DNA of 64,000 bases, taken from Enoplolaimus lenunculus (taxonomy: Eukaryota > Nematoda > Enoplea > Enoplida > Thoracostomopsidae). Position numbers and translations under genes: made by a program. The stretch spans positions 62,001 to 126,000 of the forward strand of contig JASANG010004073.1 in assembly GCA_030248215.1 (NCBI GenBank), given 5' to 3'. The notes beneath the pieces are model-generated. The model saw only the letters and a list, made by a program, of their open reading frames with translations, was not told the origin of the DNA and ran no database searches. Positions 55,309 to 64,000 of this stretch are shown here, piece by piece (position 1 is the first letter of the stretch; each line of letters starts with the position of its first letter).

Positions 55309-56277
55309 CCAGAAATGAAATACAATTTTTGTGCGCCCACATCAGCCAGTATTTTATGTCCGACTCGTAGATTGACTACTTTTCAAGCATAAAAGCCACA
55401 AAAATACGATTATTTATTAATTTATGTGTCTGTGAAAGCTGGTAATTTTTTTGAAACCAAAAATAAAAATTGCTAAAATACCGCAATGCAAACAAAAAAA
55501 AACTCGCACGAAAATTCACCATATTTTAATGTTTATTTTACGTAATAAAAATGACTAATTTGTTTCAAAAATTCGGGGCGATAAAACCAGCTTCCTGTTT
55601 GGCTAAGAATTCTTAGGACAAAAAACATTTCATGACGGCGAAAATTTTCTGCCTTTACACTGCATTTTATGCTTCGAAATATATTTTCCACCAGTCACGC
55701 GAATATGGCCGTAAGGCGCAGTGGCACCCTGCCATTCCCCGACCCCAATTCGCAGTTGCTGTTCTATGGATGAAAGTTTCGAATATAAACGTAGTTTCAT
55801 GTCCTATTTTATGGTTATGGTTTGAAAGGTTTGCATATTTCGCTGCAAGTGAAGTTTTAGACCGGAACGCGACTTGTACAACATCAATTTAGATTTATGA
55901 ATGATAAAATTTCGACACCGTTGCGGGGGGTCGATCCCGGGAGACCCCTTAGATCCGTCCTAGCACTTAGGGTGTTTTTAAATGTATCTTATAGAAGATA
56001 ACCCATTGCCCCCCCAATGTTTATAACCGCGCTTTATCGTTGTGAACTATTTTGGTGATTTATCTTGATCTTTTAGCAAAATTGTGCGTATTCTAATTCC
56101 GACCGAGATGTTCGTTTCTAAATGGTATCTTATCTCAAAGTTGACCAATTACTATTTTAAGCAGTGACAGAAGCAAAAAATTCTGACAGGGGGGGTGCAC
56201 GATATATAATAGTCATGTGCGAATATTTCAACTTCGACCCTAACTCTGGGGGTAAGTCGAAAACGCAACATGCGCTT
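55309..56277. other. No gene recognised
   Basis: An 86-codon plus-strand frame at 55632-55892 lacks recognisable motifs. G run near 55925. Confidence 0.35.
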
Positions 56278-56705
56278 GATAACCGGTTGTACCCGCCTCT
56301 AAATAAAAAAGGGGGGTAGGGCAAAAACGCAACGCGTGCCGGTTAGATTCTTTTCTACACACAATGTACCCCGTTGCACATTGTTGGGCAAATAATTATG
56401 TACTCTTGTTGTTACCAAGAGTGGTTCATGACAAGAGTGTGCAACTATTGGGGTCCCGCACGGTACAAAATATACCACCGGACGTTGCCTTTTTGGCCGA
56501 GCCCCACGTTGTTCAGAGGGGGGTCGCTATCACATGAATACCCCGAAAGTAAACTATAACGGGAGAATGTTTGACGCCGCATACATAAAGTGTCATGGTT
56601 CGCACCGGTTGCACCCCCATCTAAATAAAAGGGGAGTATGGCAAAAAAGCACCGCGTGCCAGCTACATTCTTTTCTACACAAAATGTACCCAGTTGCAAA
56701 CTCTT
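56278..56705 (+). repeat. Direct duplication of a ~105-bp segment, ~320 bp apart
   Basis: CTCTAAATAAAAAAGGGGGG...CGCGTGCCGGTTAGATTC at 56295-56390 recurs as CATCTAAATAAAAGGGGAG...CGCGTGCCAGCTACATTC at 56609-56705, both followed by TTTTCTACACA and AATGTACCC. Confidence 0.85.
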
Positions 56706-57655
56706 GTAATAATAGTCATTATCGACTCTTGTTATTTATGAAACGCAATCAATTCCAGAGTCCAAACCATGTTCCTATTCAGCGAAATAACATTAATTTC
56801 GCTTGTTATATTTTAACCTGCGAACTGGTTACCTGGTCATAAAAATTTAGCCCAAAAACCATAACAGGAGTAAAACGATATCAGTTGCCTGTCTTAAACC
56901 TTTTTCCGGCGTACGGAATCATTAACCGTAATCCAGTCTGTAAACGAAATACTGCAAAATGCATCCAAAACGTGAAAGCCCCCTCGAGCTCGAGTGACAA
57001 CTCAATGCAACTGAGTGGTGATGGTAAGCACCGTTCGTCCCAACAACCATTGATCGCTTCTGAACTTAAGACATAGACTTCACAAAGAAATCGTCTGAGT
57101 TCATGAGGGTGATGACTAGAAACTTGACAATTCGAGCAGATATGAGATCAACCCCCCCTTGAATTGGCCAGTGATAATGCTTCAACCATACTGGTGTCTA
57201 TTAAAAGAACAACTAAAGCAAAGATCTAAGAAATAGAATTCACAGCACGTCTCAGCTTTAAATATAGATCAAAATTTAACCGACTTTTAATATAAACAAC
57301 ATTCGCAGCGAGCAAATGTTATGAAATTGTAAGCTGTAACGAAGCTAATATAAAATATTAATAAAACACTAAATAAAAATGTATTGCGGTCAATGAATGA
57401 TACTTTTAGGTCCGTAACTGGTTAGATTAAGCATATTTCTAAGCCAAAGTAAAAAAATATGGTACAAAATGCAAATCTAAACTTTTGAAGTGCAAACAAA
57501 AATACGCCAAAATTGAAATATTTCATTATTGTGGACAAGCGAGTTAATTATTTTCGTTCAAATTCATGTAAACACCTGGTTTTTTGGCTCCGAAGGCAGA
57601 GTTTTACAGTCATGAGCGTCTCTCGGGTGGCTCATCAGACCAAAAGATTCGAATG
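56706..57655. other. No gene recognised
   Basis: No repeat or coding signal that I can support. Confidence 0.4.
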
Positions 57656-57908
57656 CATTGTAAATTCCAATGAGTTGGTTAATCAATACAGCTAGCGAGT
57701 TGGTTTATTTCGGAATTAATATCAGTAAACATTAACTCACTCTGAGTTGAGTTGATTCTCACTCTGCGTTGAGTTGACTCTGGATGGGTTACTTAATTAA
57801 TTCAGAATGAATTGAATCAACTCAACATTCTGACTTCTGATAGTCCTAACTCAGACTGAGTGATTCAACTCATTCTGAATTAAAAGGAACTCACTGAAAT
57901 TTACAGTG
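57656..57908. mobile_element. Palindromic MITE, CACTGTAAATT ends (E family)
   Basis: CATTGTAAATTCCAATGAGT and AACTCACTGAAATTTACAGT plus G are terminal. The interior follows the other E copies closely. Confidence 0.86.
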
Positions 57909-57949
57909 TGGCTTACATCAAAGTGTAACTGTAAGCCTAAGGACTGTGC

Positions 57950-58050
57950 GTTCATTTCTCGATGTGGGCAGCACATATCATTAGTTGGTGATAAATTTTG
58001 TATTAATTGACAACTAATTGAGCGATTAGCTTCTAAACTCAACGCAATTT
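57950..58050 (+). repeat. J-family left-end fragment
   Basis: ATTTCTCGATGTGGGCAGCA then ATATCATTAGTTGGTGATAA match the family consensus start. No right end. Confidence 0.5.
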
Positions 58051-58137
58051 TTCGCTGTTGATTTGTCCTACATTTACGTAGAGTTTCAGATCCGTAGCTG
58101 GCACCGTTCCCGTGTTTGAAAGCCTACTCTGTAAAAC

Positions 58138-58356
58138 ATTCTACTTAAAATACTTTAGCTATAAGCATCCATCACCAGTTAGCGATAGGTTTTCAAGGAA
58201 GCAAACGGCAACAGTTTTAAATATCATATCGTCACACAAGTGTAGGACCAATCAAACTGCGAAAAATGTGCTAAATTTGGAAGTTCCCCATTGGGTGGTT
58301 CCGAATTTACAATAGTCATCTCCAACTGGTATTTGGTGCTATATGCATTTGAGTAT
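58138..58356 (+). mobile_element. J-family MITE, diverged
   Basis: CATCACCAGTTAGCGATAGG and TTTTCAAGGAAGCAAACGG at the left; the right terminus GGTGCTATATGCATTTGAGT is inverted relative to the family start. Confidence 0.6.
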
Positions 58357-58848
58357 ATAAGCTTAGGCACAAGCCTCAGCCTCGGATGAGTCCCGGTCAA
58401 TACACGGCAAGTGTTGAAAGCCTAAAATCCGACACAAGCTGCTCTTGATAGGAACATTCTGGATAAGCCGAAATTGGTATTTACTCGTTTAATATTTGGC
58501 CATTAATATGTTTATTATACAAGCGAATGAGACGCTAGTGATGAATTGAATGATAACAAAAAACAAAAGTATCAATAAAATAAATAGATAAATAAATAAA
58601 TAAATATATGTTTTTCGCATTTTTAGCTAATAATTATTAGCAACTACAGAAAAGCGTAAACAACGCAAAGTGGAAACTTAAACGAAGACACGAAAAGCAC
58701 AGCCATGATTTTATTTCGGAAACGTGTAATATTTAGTAAAGTTGAATTTGGACCGAGATTAGTATTCGTAACAACAATTTTGATTGGATGGTAATTTTTC
58801 CGTTTTTTCATACTTTAAAACATTGAAATCTTTATTGTTCCGTAAGCG
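58357..58848. other. No gene recognised
   Basis: AT-rich. A short (AAAT)n run at about 58580-58604. Confidence 0.4.
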
Positions 58849-59148
58849 CAATGGCGGATTCGAAAATTTTTGACGGGGGCGGTGGCCTGGCAAATGCTAT
58901 GAAACGCAAAAATTGTAGGGTAGGAGGGCGATTATCACTGTTATCACCGAAAAATTTTCTGAGGGCGAAAAATTGTAAGACCTTACCATTTTATCACAAA
59001 AGTGTTCTGCGGGAAAAATTGCGTTTTATAAATAATTTTTTGATGGGGAAAAAATTGTAAGGTAGGGACCTTACCATTTAAATATAAAAAATTTCTGACG
59101 GGGGGGCGTACGTCTAATCCTCCGCCAACCTCTCTGGATCCGCTAGTG
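58849..59148 (+). mobile_element. GGATCC MITE (G family), internally duplicated
   Basis: CAATGGCGGATTCGAAAATT at the left and CTCTGGATCCGCTAGTG at the right. AAAAATTGTAAG... TACCATTTTATCAC-type blocks repeat two or three times inside, lengthening it to 300 bp. Confidence 0.82.
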
Positions 59149-59293
59149 CCCATGCGTCCGTTAAAAATCGTTTAGATTTCGTCACCCAAACCGTATAGTT
59201 TTCCACTAACAGTTCTCACATCCTTCGTTGAAATATCTTAACGAACAAATCTACCGAATTCGTCGCTAACAATTAATAGCCCACCGATGCCCG

Positions 59294-59526
59294 TATTCTC
59301 AAATGTGTATAGCATCTATCACGAGCTCAGTGATATATCATGTATAATCTTGGTACCAGTTCTATTTTATTATAAAGCTCACACATATATATTTATACAT
59401 TAAAACCAAATTTACCAATTTTAGTTTCAAAATTCAGCACACTGATTTCAGTCTAATCTAACGCTGCTACTATGTAAAATTTGAGCCGACCATTTTTGGC
59501 ACTAGGTGCTACACACATTTGAGAAT
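59294..59526. mobile_element. J-family MITE, both ends present
   Basis: 233 bp with ATTCTCAAATGTGTATAGCA at the left and TGCTACACACATTTGAGAAT at the right. This copy defines the family's inverted ends. No target duplication identified. Confidence 0.8.
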
Positions 59527-59960
59527 AATCAGCTACAAGATTTAAATTTAAAAAATATAACTATACTTTAGGAAAAGAACAAATATTCTCAAATGTATCT
59601 GGAAACACGTATTAATGTAAAGTATAGTAAAAATTAGCTAAACCAAAAGTTTAGACAACCTTTTTAACCACAACAACAGCGACAGATACCATAGCTATTG
59701 TAGAACACCAAGGCCTGAACACTTATATGTGTATACCCTGTACACATAAAAAGAGCCTTCTAAAATAAGCTTACCCTGTACCACACACTACGGGTGTAGC
59801 CAAAATTTCATTTCGCCAGAGGCCACCTTTTGCAAACGAGCGTAGCGAGCCAAAAAATTATTTCTGACCATTACAACAGGTTATATTGTCAAACGTGTAA
59901 TAAGTAACATTACCTGTTTTCTGGTTTATGATAAAATTTAACATGGCATTAGAGTTCATT
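59527..59960. other. No gene recognised
   Basis: AT-rich spacer before the retrotransposon. Confidence 0.35.
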
Positions 59961-59969
59961 TATATAGGG

Positions 59970-60232
59970 AAAACCTTATGAAAACTGAATAACTGGCTTT
60001 ATTAAATAGAAAACACCAAAAGTTTAACCAAGATCTAGAAATCCTGTGTCGTCCTTTTCCAGCCTCTCTAGTCGTAATTCCGAGGGTTGGCTCAAGCATG
60101 AAGTATTTGCATATGCAAATTACAATGCTGAAAACAGGCAGCTAAACAAATGTCGTTACTGAAATTCAGTCAGAAATAATTATCAGTCGCAATCCGAACC
60201 CACGCAGGAGCGCCTAGCAAAAGGGCGCCACA
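59970..60232 (-). repeat. Probable 3' LTR (left boundary uncertain)
   Basis: On the minus strand a purine-rich GGATGGGGGC is followed by TGTGGCGCCC, a plausible LTR start at 60232. Downstream are a TATA-like motif and an AATAAA signal at about 60000-60005. Without the 5' LTR the end cannot be fixed. Confidence 0.45.
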
Positions 60233-60372
60233 TAAGCCCCCATCCGGAAGAGCGGAGCTTTCGCAGAGTCGTATCGACACATCGACGGTGAGTCGCGGAA
60301 GCGAACATATTTACGAGAGCGTTGAGAATACAGCGTTGTCGTCACTGGAGCTGTCAATCTGGTAGTTGTGGT

Positions 60373-60624
60373 TCCGTCGCGGTGTTGTTTCGCCAAGGCC
60401 AATGCATCGAGCACTCTTGCATCCCGGATAGTATTGTCGTTGAGGAAATCGTTGAAGAGAATGATGTTTTTCTTAGGTATATACGCGTAACGATTCGTCT
60501 TGAAGAACCGTATTGGGGTGTGATTCAATGGACATTTGCGTCTTTCCAATGGAGTACCGTTGGGCTCAACAACCATTGCAGGCCAGTAAGGATATCCTCG
60601 TGATTTCGCAAATACCAATTCCGT
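60373..60624 (-). other. PWWP-like domain encoded after integrase
   Basis: About 80 residues beginning ELVFAKSRGYPYWPAMV and continuing to RFFKTNRYAYIPKKNIILF. The first motif matches the PWWP signature (hydrophobic-Trp/Phe-Ala-Lys-x-x-Gly-Tyr-Pro-x-Trp-Pro-Ala), and the second fits the following aromatic-rich strand with a Phe-Phe pair. PWWP domains in host proteins read H3K36-methylated nucleosomes. The segment lies downstream of the GPY/F-type module of integrase in the same frame. Assignment is by eye. Confidence 0.7.
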
Positions 60625-60729
60625 TCCTGTATTCACCGGTTTCTCAGTCGAAGTTTTCGATGACGGTGAAGCCATTGTAGCGTAGTCAGCTAAAAGAAAC
60701 GCGGGCTTGCAACGATCTAAGCTGATTAA

Positions 60730-61680
60730 CTCATGTGACTTAGATTTATTTACCTTGATTGTTTTATCGTTGCGTGAAATGACTTTGTACGGTCCATCAT
60801 AACGAGGCTCCAGTGAATGTTTGATTGTATCGCGCCGAATCCACACATAGTCACAGGAGGCCAAATCCTTTGGAAAATAGGTGCGTTTGGCAGTGTCGTG
60901 ATGACGATAGACTGGTGCCGCTTCTTTTAGTGCATGATGCCACTTGACAGCGGAATCCGAAAAGGACCGCTCGTTCGTCGAAGTGTCATTGAAGAAAGAT
61001 GACGGAAGCGCCACATTCGACCCGAATGTGAGAAACGATGGGGAAAATCCCGAATCATTCACGGCGTTACGTATTCCTAGCATCGCAAAAGGTAAATGCT
61101 GGACCCAGTTATTGTTGTTGCATCGTGAACGCAAACTTGCCTTGAGGGTCCTGTGGAAACGTTCAACTAAGCCATTACACGCAGGATGATAGGATGTGGT
61201 TCTGCGTCGCTCGATCCCCAACAGTTTCTTCAGTAAGCTCCAAAGCGTTGACTCAAATTGAGCGCCCCGGTCAGTAACGATGACTGTCGGGACACCGAAA
61301 CGGCTAATCCAACCTTCAATGAGAGCGTTTGACACTGTAGTTGCGGTCATATCCTTCACTGGAATAGCCTCACTCCACCTCGTGAATCGATCGACAATTG
61401 TGACTAAATAGCAGAAGCCGTTGCATGAAGGTAATGGCCCAACGATGTCAAGATGTATCGTATGGAAGCGCGACACAGTGGGAATGGTGTCTGTTGGCGT
61501 AATTGTATGTCGTCCAATCTTTGATTGTTGACATTTCCTGCAGTTCCGACACATGCTGCGAACGTCGCGTCGCATTTGAGGCCAAACGAAATGCTTGCTT
61601 ATATTGGACAGTGTTGCTTTATAACCCGAGTGGCTGAGGTTATGAGCTTCATCAAAAACTTGTTGACGTAACGTCTGTGG
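60730..61680 (-). other. Integrase region of the Ty3/Gypsy element
   Basis: An N-terminal zinc-binding H-H-C-C region (HNLSHSG ... CRNCRKC), then a catalytic core with Asp in LDIVGPL, Asp in VTDRGAQFES and Glu in NGLVERFHRTLK, and a GPY/F-type motif (RYDGPYKVI). Integrases of this type insert the cDNA copy into host chromosomes. Confidence 0.92.
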
Positions 61681-61899
61681 AACGAACGGGCGTGTTCTAT
61701 CGTCACATTTCACGTTAAAGCCCGACAAGACGCGGTCAGTCAACTGCAGTGTTGTTTTGGCAAAAAACGACTGTAACTGTTGATCAGCATCTTGTTCTTT
61801 AGCCATCAATTCCATTGACGGCAATGAAACAATAGCTGCTGTGCGCAAGTGTCCTGCATCAAAGCATGCTTCTTCCATGTAATTCAAGGTAGCTGTAGT

Positions 61900-62330
61900 G
61901 GAACCACTGTTTTCAACGTTGTCGCCACGTGACAAGGTATCGGCAACAACGTTGTGGGAACCAGCGATGTGGTGGATCTTCGCATCGAATTCACTGATGA
62001 AGGAGAGCCAACGGCTCTGTTGTGGCGTAGGGTTCTTTATGTTGAAAGCATTGATCAGCGGTTTGTGATTGGTGTAGATTGCAAACTGATGCCCCAACAG
62101 CCACGAGAAATTTCGGAGAGCCAGATAGATAGCTAAGAGCTCTCTATCGAAAGCTGATTTTTCCGCTCGTTGCTGGAAAACTTTCGAGAGAAGAAAGCAA
62201 GTGGCTCCGTAACCTTGTCAACCCGCTGTTGGAGAACGGCTCCAGCGGCCAGCGACGAGGCGTCTGTAGTTAGGGAAAGCTCAGCATTGTTTCGAGGAAA
62301 GGCTAGTGATACTGCGTTCGCCACACAAGT
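61900..62330 (-). other. RNase H region of the Ty3/Gypsy element
   Basis: LTTDASSLAAGAVLQQ carries the TDAS catalytic motif. The region continues to a GSHNVVADTLSRG motif typical of Gypsy RNase H C-termini. Confidence 0.85.
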
Positions 62331-62479
62331 TTTAAGTTTTTCGAACGAGCTTCGATGTTCATCGGACCATTGTAGTTCATCGTTGCCTTTGGCTCTGTTC
62401 TTTGTGAGATCGGTCAAAGGCGCAGCAGTCTGTGAAAATCGTGGTACAAATCGATGATAAAATCCGCATAATCCCAAAA

Positions 62480-63090
62480 AACGTCGCAGCATTTTCGCGG
62501 TAGTGGGTTGCGGGAATGATTTGATGACATCAATATTCTGCGGAAGCGGTCGAATTCCGTCAGATGAAACCATTACACCGACGAACGGAACTTCAGATCG
62601 ATAAAACGAGCACTTGGAAGGCTTTAGTTTGATGCCTTTGTCACGGAGCCTGGAGAGAACCAACTCTAAGTGTTTGTCGTGCTCCTCTTCGCGAACACTA
62701 CCAACAATGATATCGTCGATATATGCCTTTGCGAAAGGCAAGTCGTGTAGCACGGAGTCGATCAGTCGCTGGAAAGTCTGCGATGCGTTGCGCAGGCCAA
62801 AAGGCATGCGTTTGTATAAGAAGAGCCCAAACGGAGTCGTAATTGCTGTTTTCGGAATATCCTCTTCTGCTACCGGAATTTGATGAAACGCTTTTACGCA
62901 GTCGAGTCTGCTGAAAAACTTGCATCCACTGAAAGCGTTTGTCAAATCACTGATATTCGGCATGGGATATCGATCGGGTACCGTTAGTTTGTTCAGTTCA
63001 CGGTAGTCACCACATGGTCGTAGATCGCCATCCGGCTTTGTTACTACATGGAGTGGTGTTGCCCAAGGGGATTCGCCACGTTCGACTATT
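62480..63090 (-). other. Reverse transcriptase region of the Ty3/Gypsy element
   Basis: Contains LRPCGDYRELNKLTVPDRYP, MPFGLRNASQTFQRLID and the YIDD catalytic box (about 62710), followed by FVGVMVSSDGIRPLP. Copies element RNA into DNA. Confidence 0.95.
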
Positions 63091-63299
63091 CCGTGCTTCT
63101 CCAACTCATCGTAGTGTTGCTTAGCCGCCTGGAGCCGGGCTCCGAATAACCGTCGCGGCCTGGCGAAGCACGGTGAACCACTCGTTGTAATGTGATGCTG
63201 GATCCCATGATGAACCGGTTCGGATGTTCCTGGGGGGCGAAAAACGTCTTCAAAACGTTTTTTAAGCTCCTCGGTCTTACGAGCTAACTCGTTTCCGAT

Positions 63300-63620
63300 G
63301 ACGTTGACTTTTTGAACAGTTGTGTTGCAGCAGTTTTGAACGAGCTTGTTGTTTTTGCAATCAACAAGCATCCCATGACTGCTCAAAAAATCGTAACCCA
63401 GAATGGGTTCGCTGACATCGCCAATAACAAATGTCCACTGAAACGAAGGCTTGAAATTCTCAAGATTGAACTCCAACACTCGGTGGCCGAATGTTCGTAC
63501 AGGTGTATTGTTTGCTGCATAGAGTTTGTTGTTGAGAGATTGTTTGTTCGCATTGCCGAATTTCGTTGGTAGGATACTGCTGTCGCTGCCGGTATCAACC
63601 AGAAACGAACCCACCAAAGG
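63300..63620 (-). other. Aspartic protease region of the Ty3/Gypsy element
   Basis: VDTGSDSSILP holds the DTG active site, and ILGYDFLSSHGM is the downstream conserved LG-x-D motif. Cleaves the polyprotein in this family. Confidence 0.88.
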
Positions 63621-63640
63621 CGCGGCTATTCGGATGGCGT

Positions 63641-63991
63641 TCACTCCCGTGGTTGCCGCCAGGCCGCAGGAGCCGAGTAGTTTCCCTGACCATTTGAAGG
63701 GGAATTACTGTTGCGCGACCAGGAGCACTCACCTCGACAATTTCTTGCTCGTTCACCAAAACGCTGGTGGAAGAAACAGAGCGGATCTTTTTTCCCATAC
63801 CGCCCTTGAGAACTGCTTCGGGGGCGTGAACTCCAATTGTTGCTCTTGCTTTTGTAACGACCGCGTTGTCCTTTCAGGTCGTCCACATCACGGGTGAGTT
63901 TGCGTATCATCGTCGTTAGCTCCTCGATATCGTTGGAGGGTCGATCTCGGACACTGTTGCACGACGTGGAGCTGCTAGATTGATCCATCAT
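63641..63991 (-). other. Gag C-terminal region of the Ty3/Gypsy element
   Basis: A coiled region (DIEELTTMIRKLTRDVDDLK) precedes a basic Ser/Arg-rich stretch and a CHCC knuckle, CFFHQRFGERARNCRGEC (Cys-x2-His-x9-Cys-x3-Cys), instead of the usual CCHC. It abuts pol in a different frame, as in families that use frameshifting or read-through. The N-terminal part lies beyond the edge. Confidence 0.82.
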
Positions 63992-64000
63992 TTTGTCAGC

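Larger units (their letters stand above)
59970..64000 (-). mobile_element. Ty3/Gypsy LTR retrotransposon (CsRn1-like), runs off right edge
   Basis: A fossil or recently active element on the minus strand: from the right, the C-terminal end of gag, then protease, reverse transcriptase, RNase H, integrase, a PWWP-like module and the start of a 3' LTR. Its 5' LTR and most of gag lie outside the window. Domain order PR-RT-RH-IN is that of Metaviridae. The gag Cys-His-Cys-Cys knuckle and the C-terminal RKYVRFRD tail resemble the CsRn1 clade of invertebrates, but this needs a tree. The pol reading frame shows about one break in the visible part; most is well preserved, suggesting a fairly young copy. 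The left boundary is approximate. Confidence 0.92.

Overview
The window looks like repeat-rich animal nuclear DNA, AT-rich and almost gene-free. The signs are dense families of short non-autonomous DNA transposons (MITEs), long AT and trinucleotide microsatellites, Asn-coding repeats in the one good open frame, and a Ty3/Gypsy retrotransposon of an invertebrate-type clade. The hexamer TTAGGC, the telomere repeat known from nematodes, is the hallmark repeat here, but it sits inside transposons, so it does not fix the phylum. I could not identify the species. I saw no bacterial features, rRNA or operons.

Layout. 0-8.9 kb: repeats only, including a 0.5-kb inverted-repeat element, a 195-bp tandem duplication, an 18-19-bp minisatellite bracketed by CATATGATATT motifs, a 1.2-kb foldback element with ~147-bp arms, and the first TTAGGC-bearing MITEs. 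8.98-11.2 kb (minus): the only convincing host gene, a 742-codon uninterrupted frame for a Ser/Thr/Pro-rich, Cys-containing protein with poly-Asn tracts; I do not recognise it. 11.2-59.9 kb: a mosaic of MITE families, minisatellites and microsatellites with no supported gene. 59.9-64 kb (minus): a Ty3/Gypsy LTR retrotransposon, resembling the CsRn1 clade, running off the right edge.

The repeat families were worked out from this window alone. (1) TTAGGC MITEs: about 18 copies with termini starting GGCC, three end types (A, B, C), an internal (TTAGGC)n array in fixed orientation, and 8-bp target duplications visible at about half the copies. (2) GTAGCCA MITEs (~170 bp, ends CAGGCCCGTAGCC, 8-bp duplications, C-rich tracts). 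(3) GGATCC MITEs and (4) CAGTGCCGGAGCAG MITEs, both hAT-like. (5) Two palindromic families, CACTGCAAAA and CACTGTAAATT. (6) A TA-flanked family, CTGTAGTGACC. (7) A GC-rich family, GGTGGCGCTATACTTG. (8) Family J, ends ATTCTCAAATGTG. Several are nested or carry expanded tandem repeats.

The two items most worth following are the TTAGGC arrays carried and scattered by hAT-like MITEs, and a PWWP-like domain encoded directly after the integrase of the retrotransposon, a possible chromatin-reading targeting module. I also count 13 exact GTCTAGAC palindromes, where base composition predicts about one.
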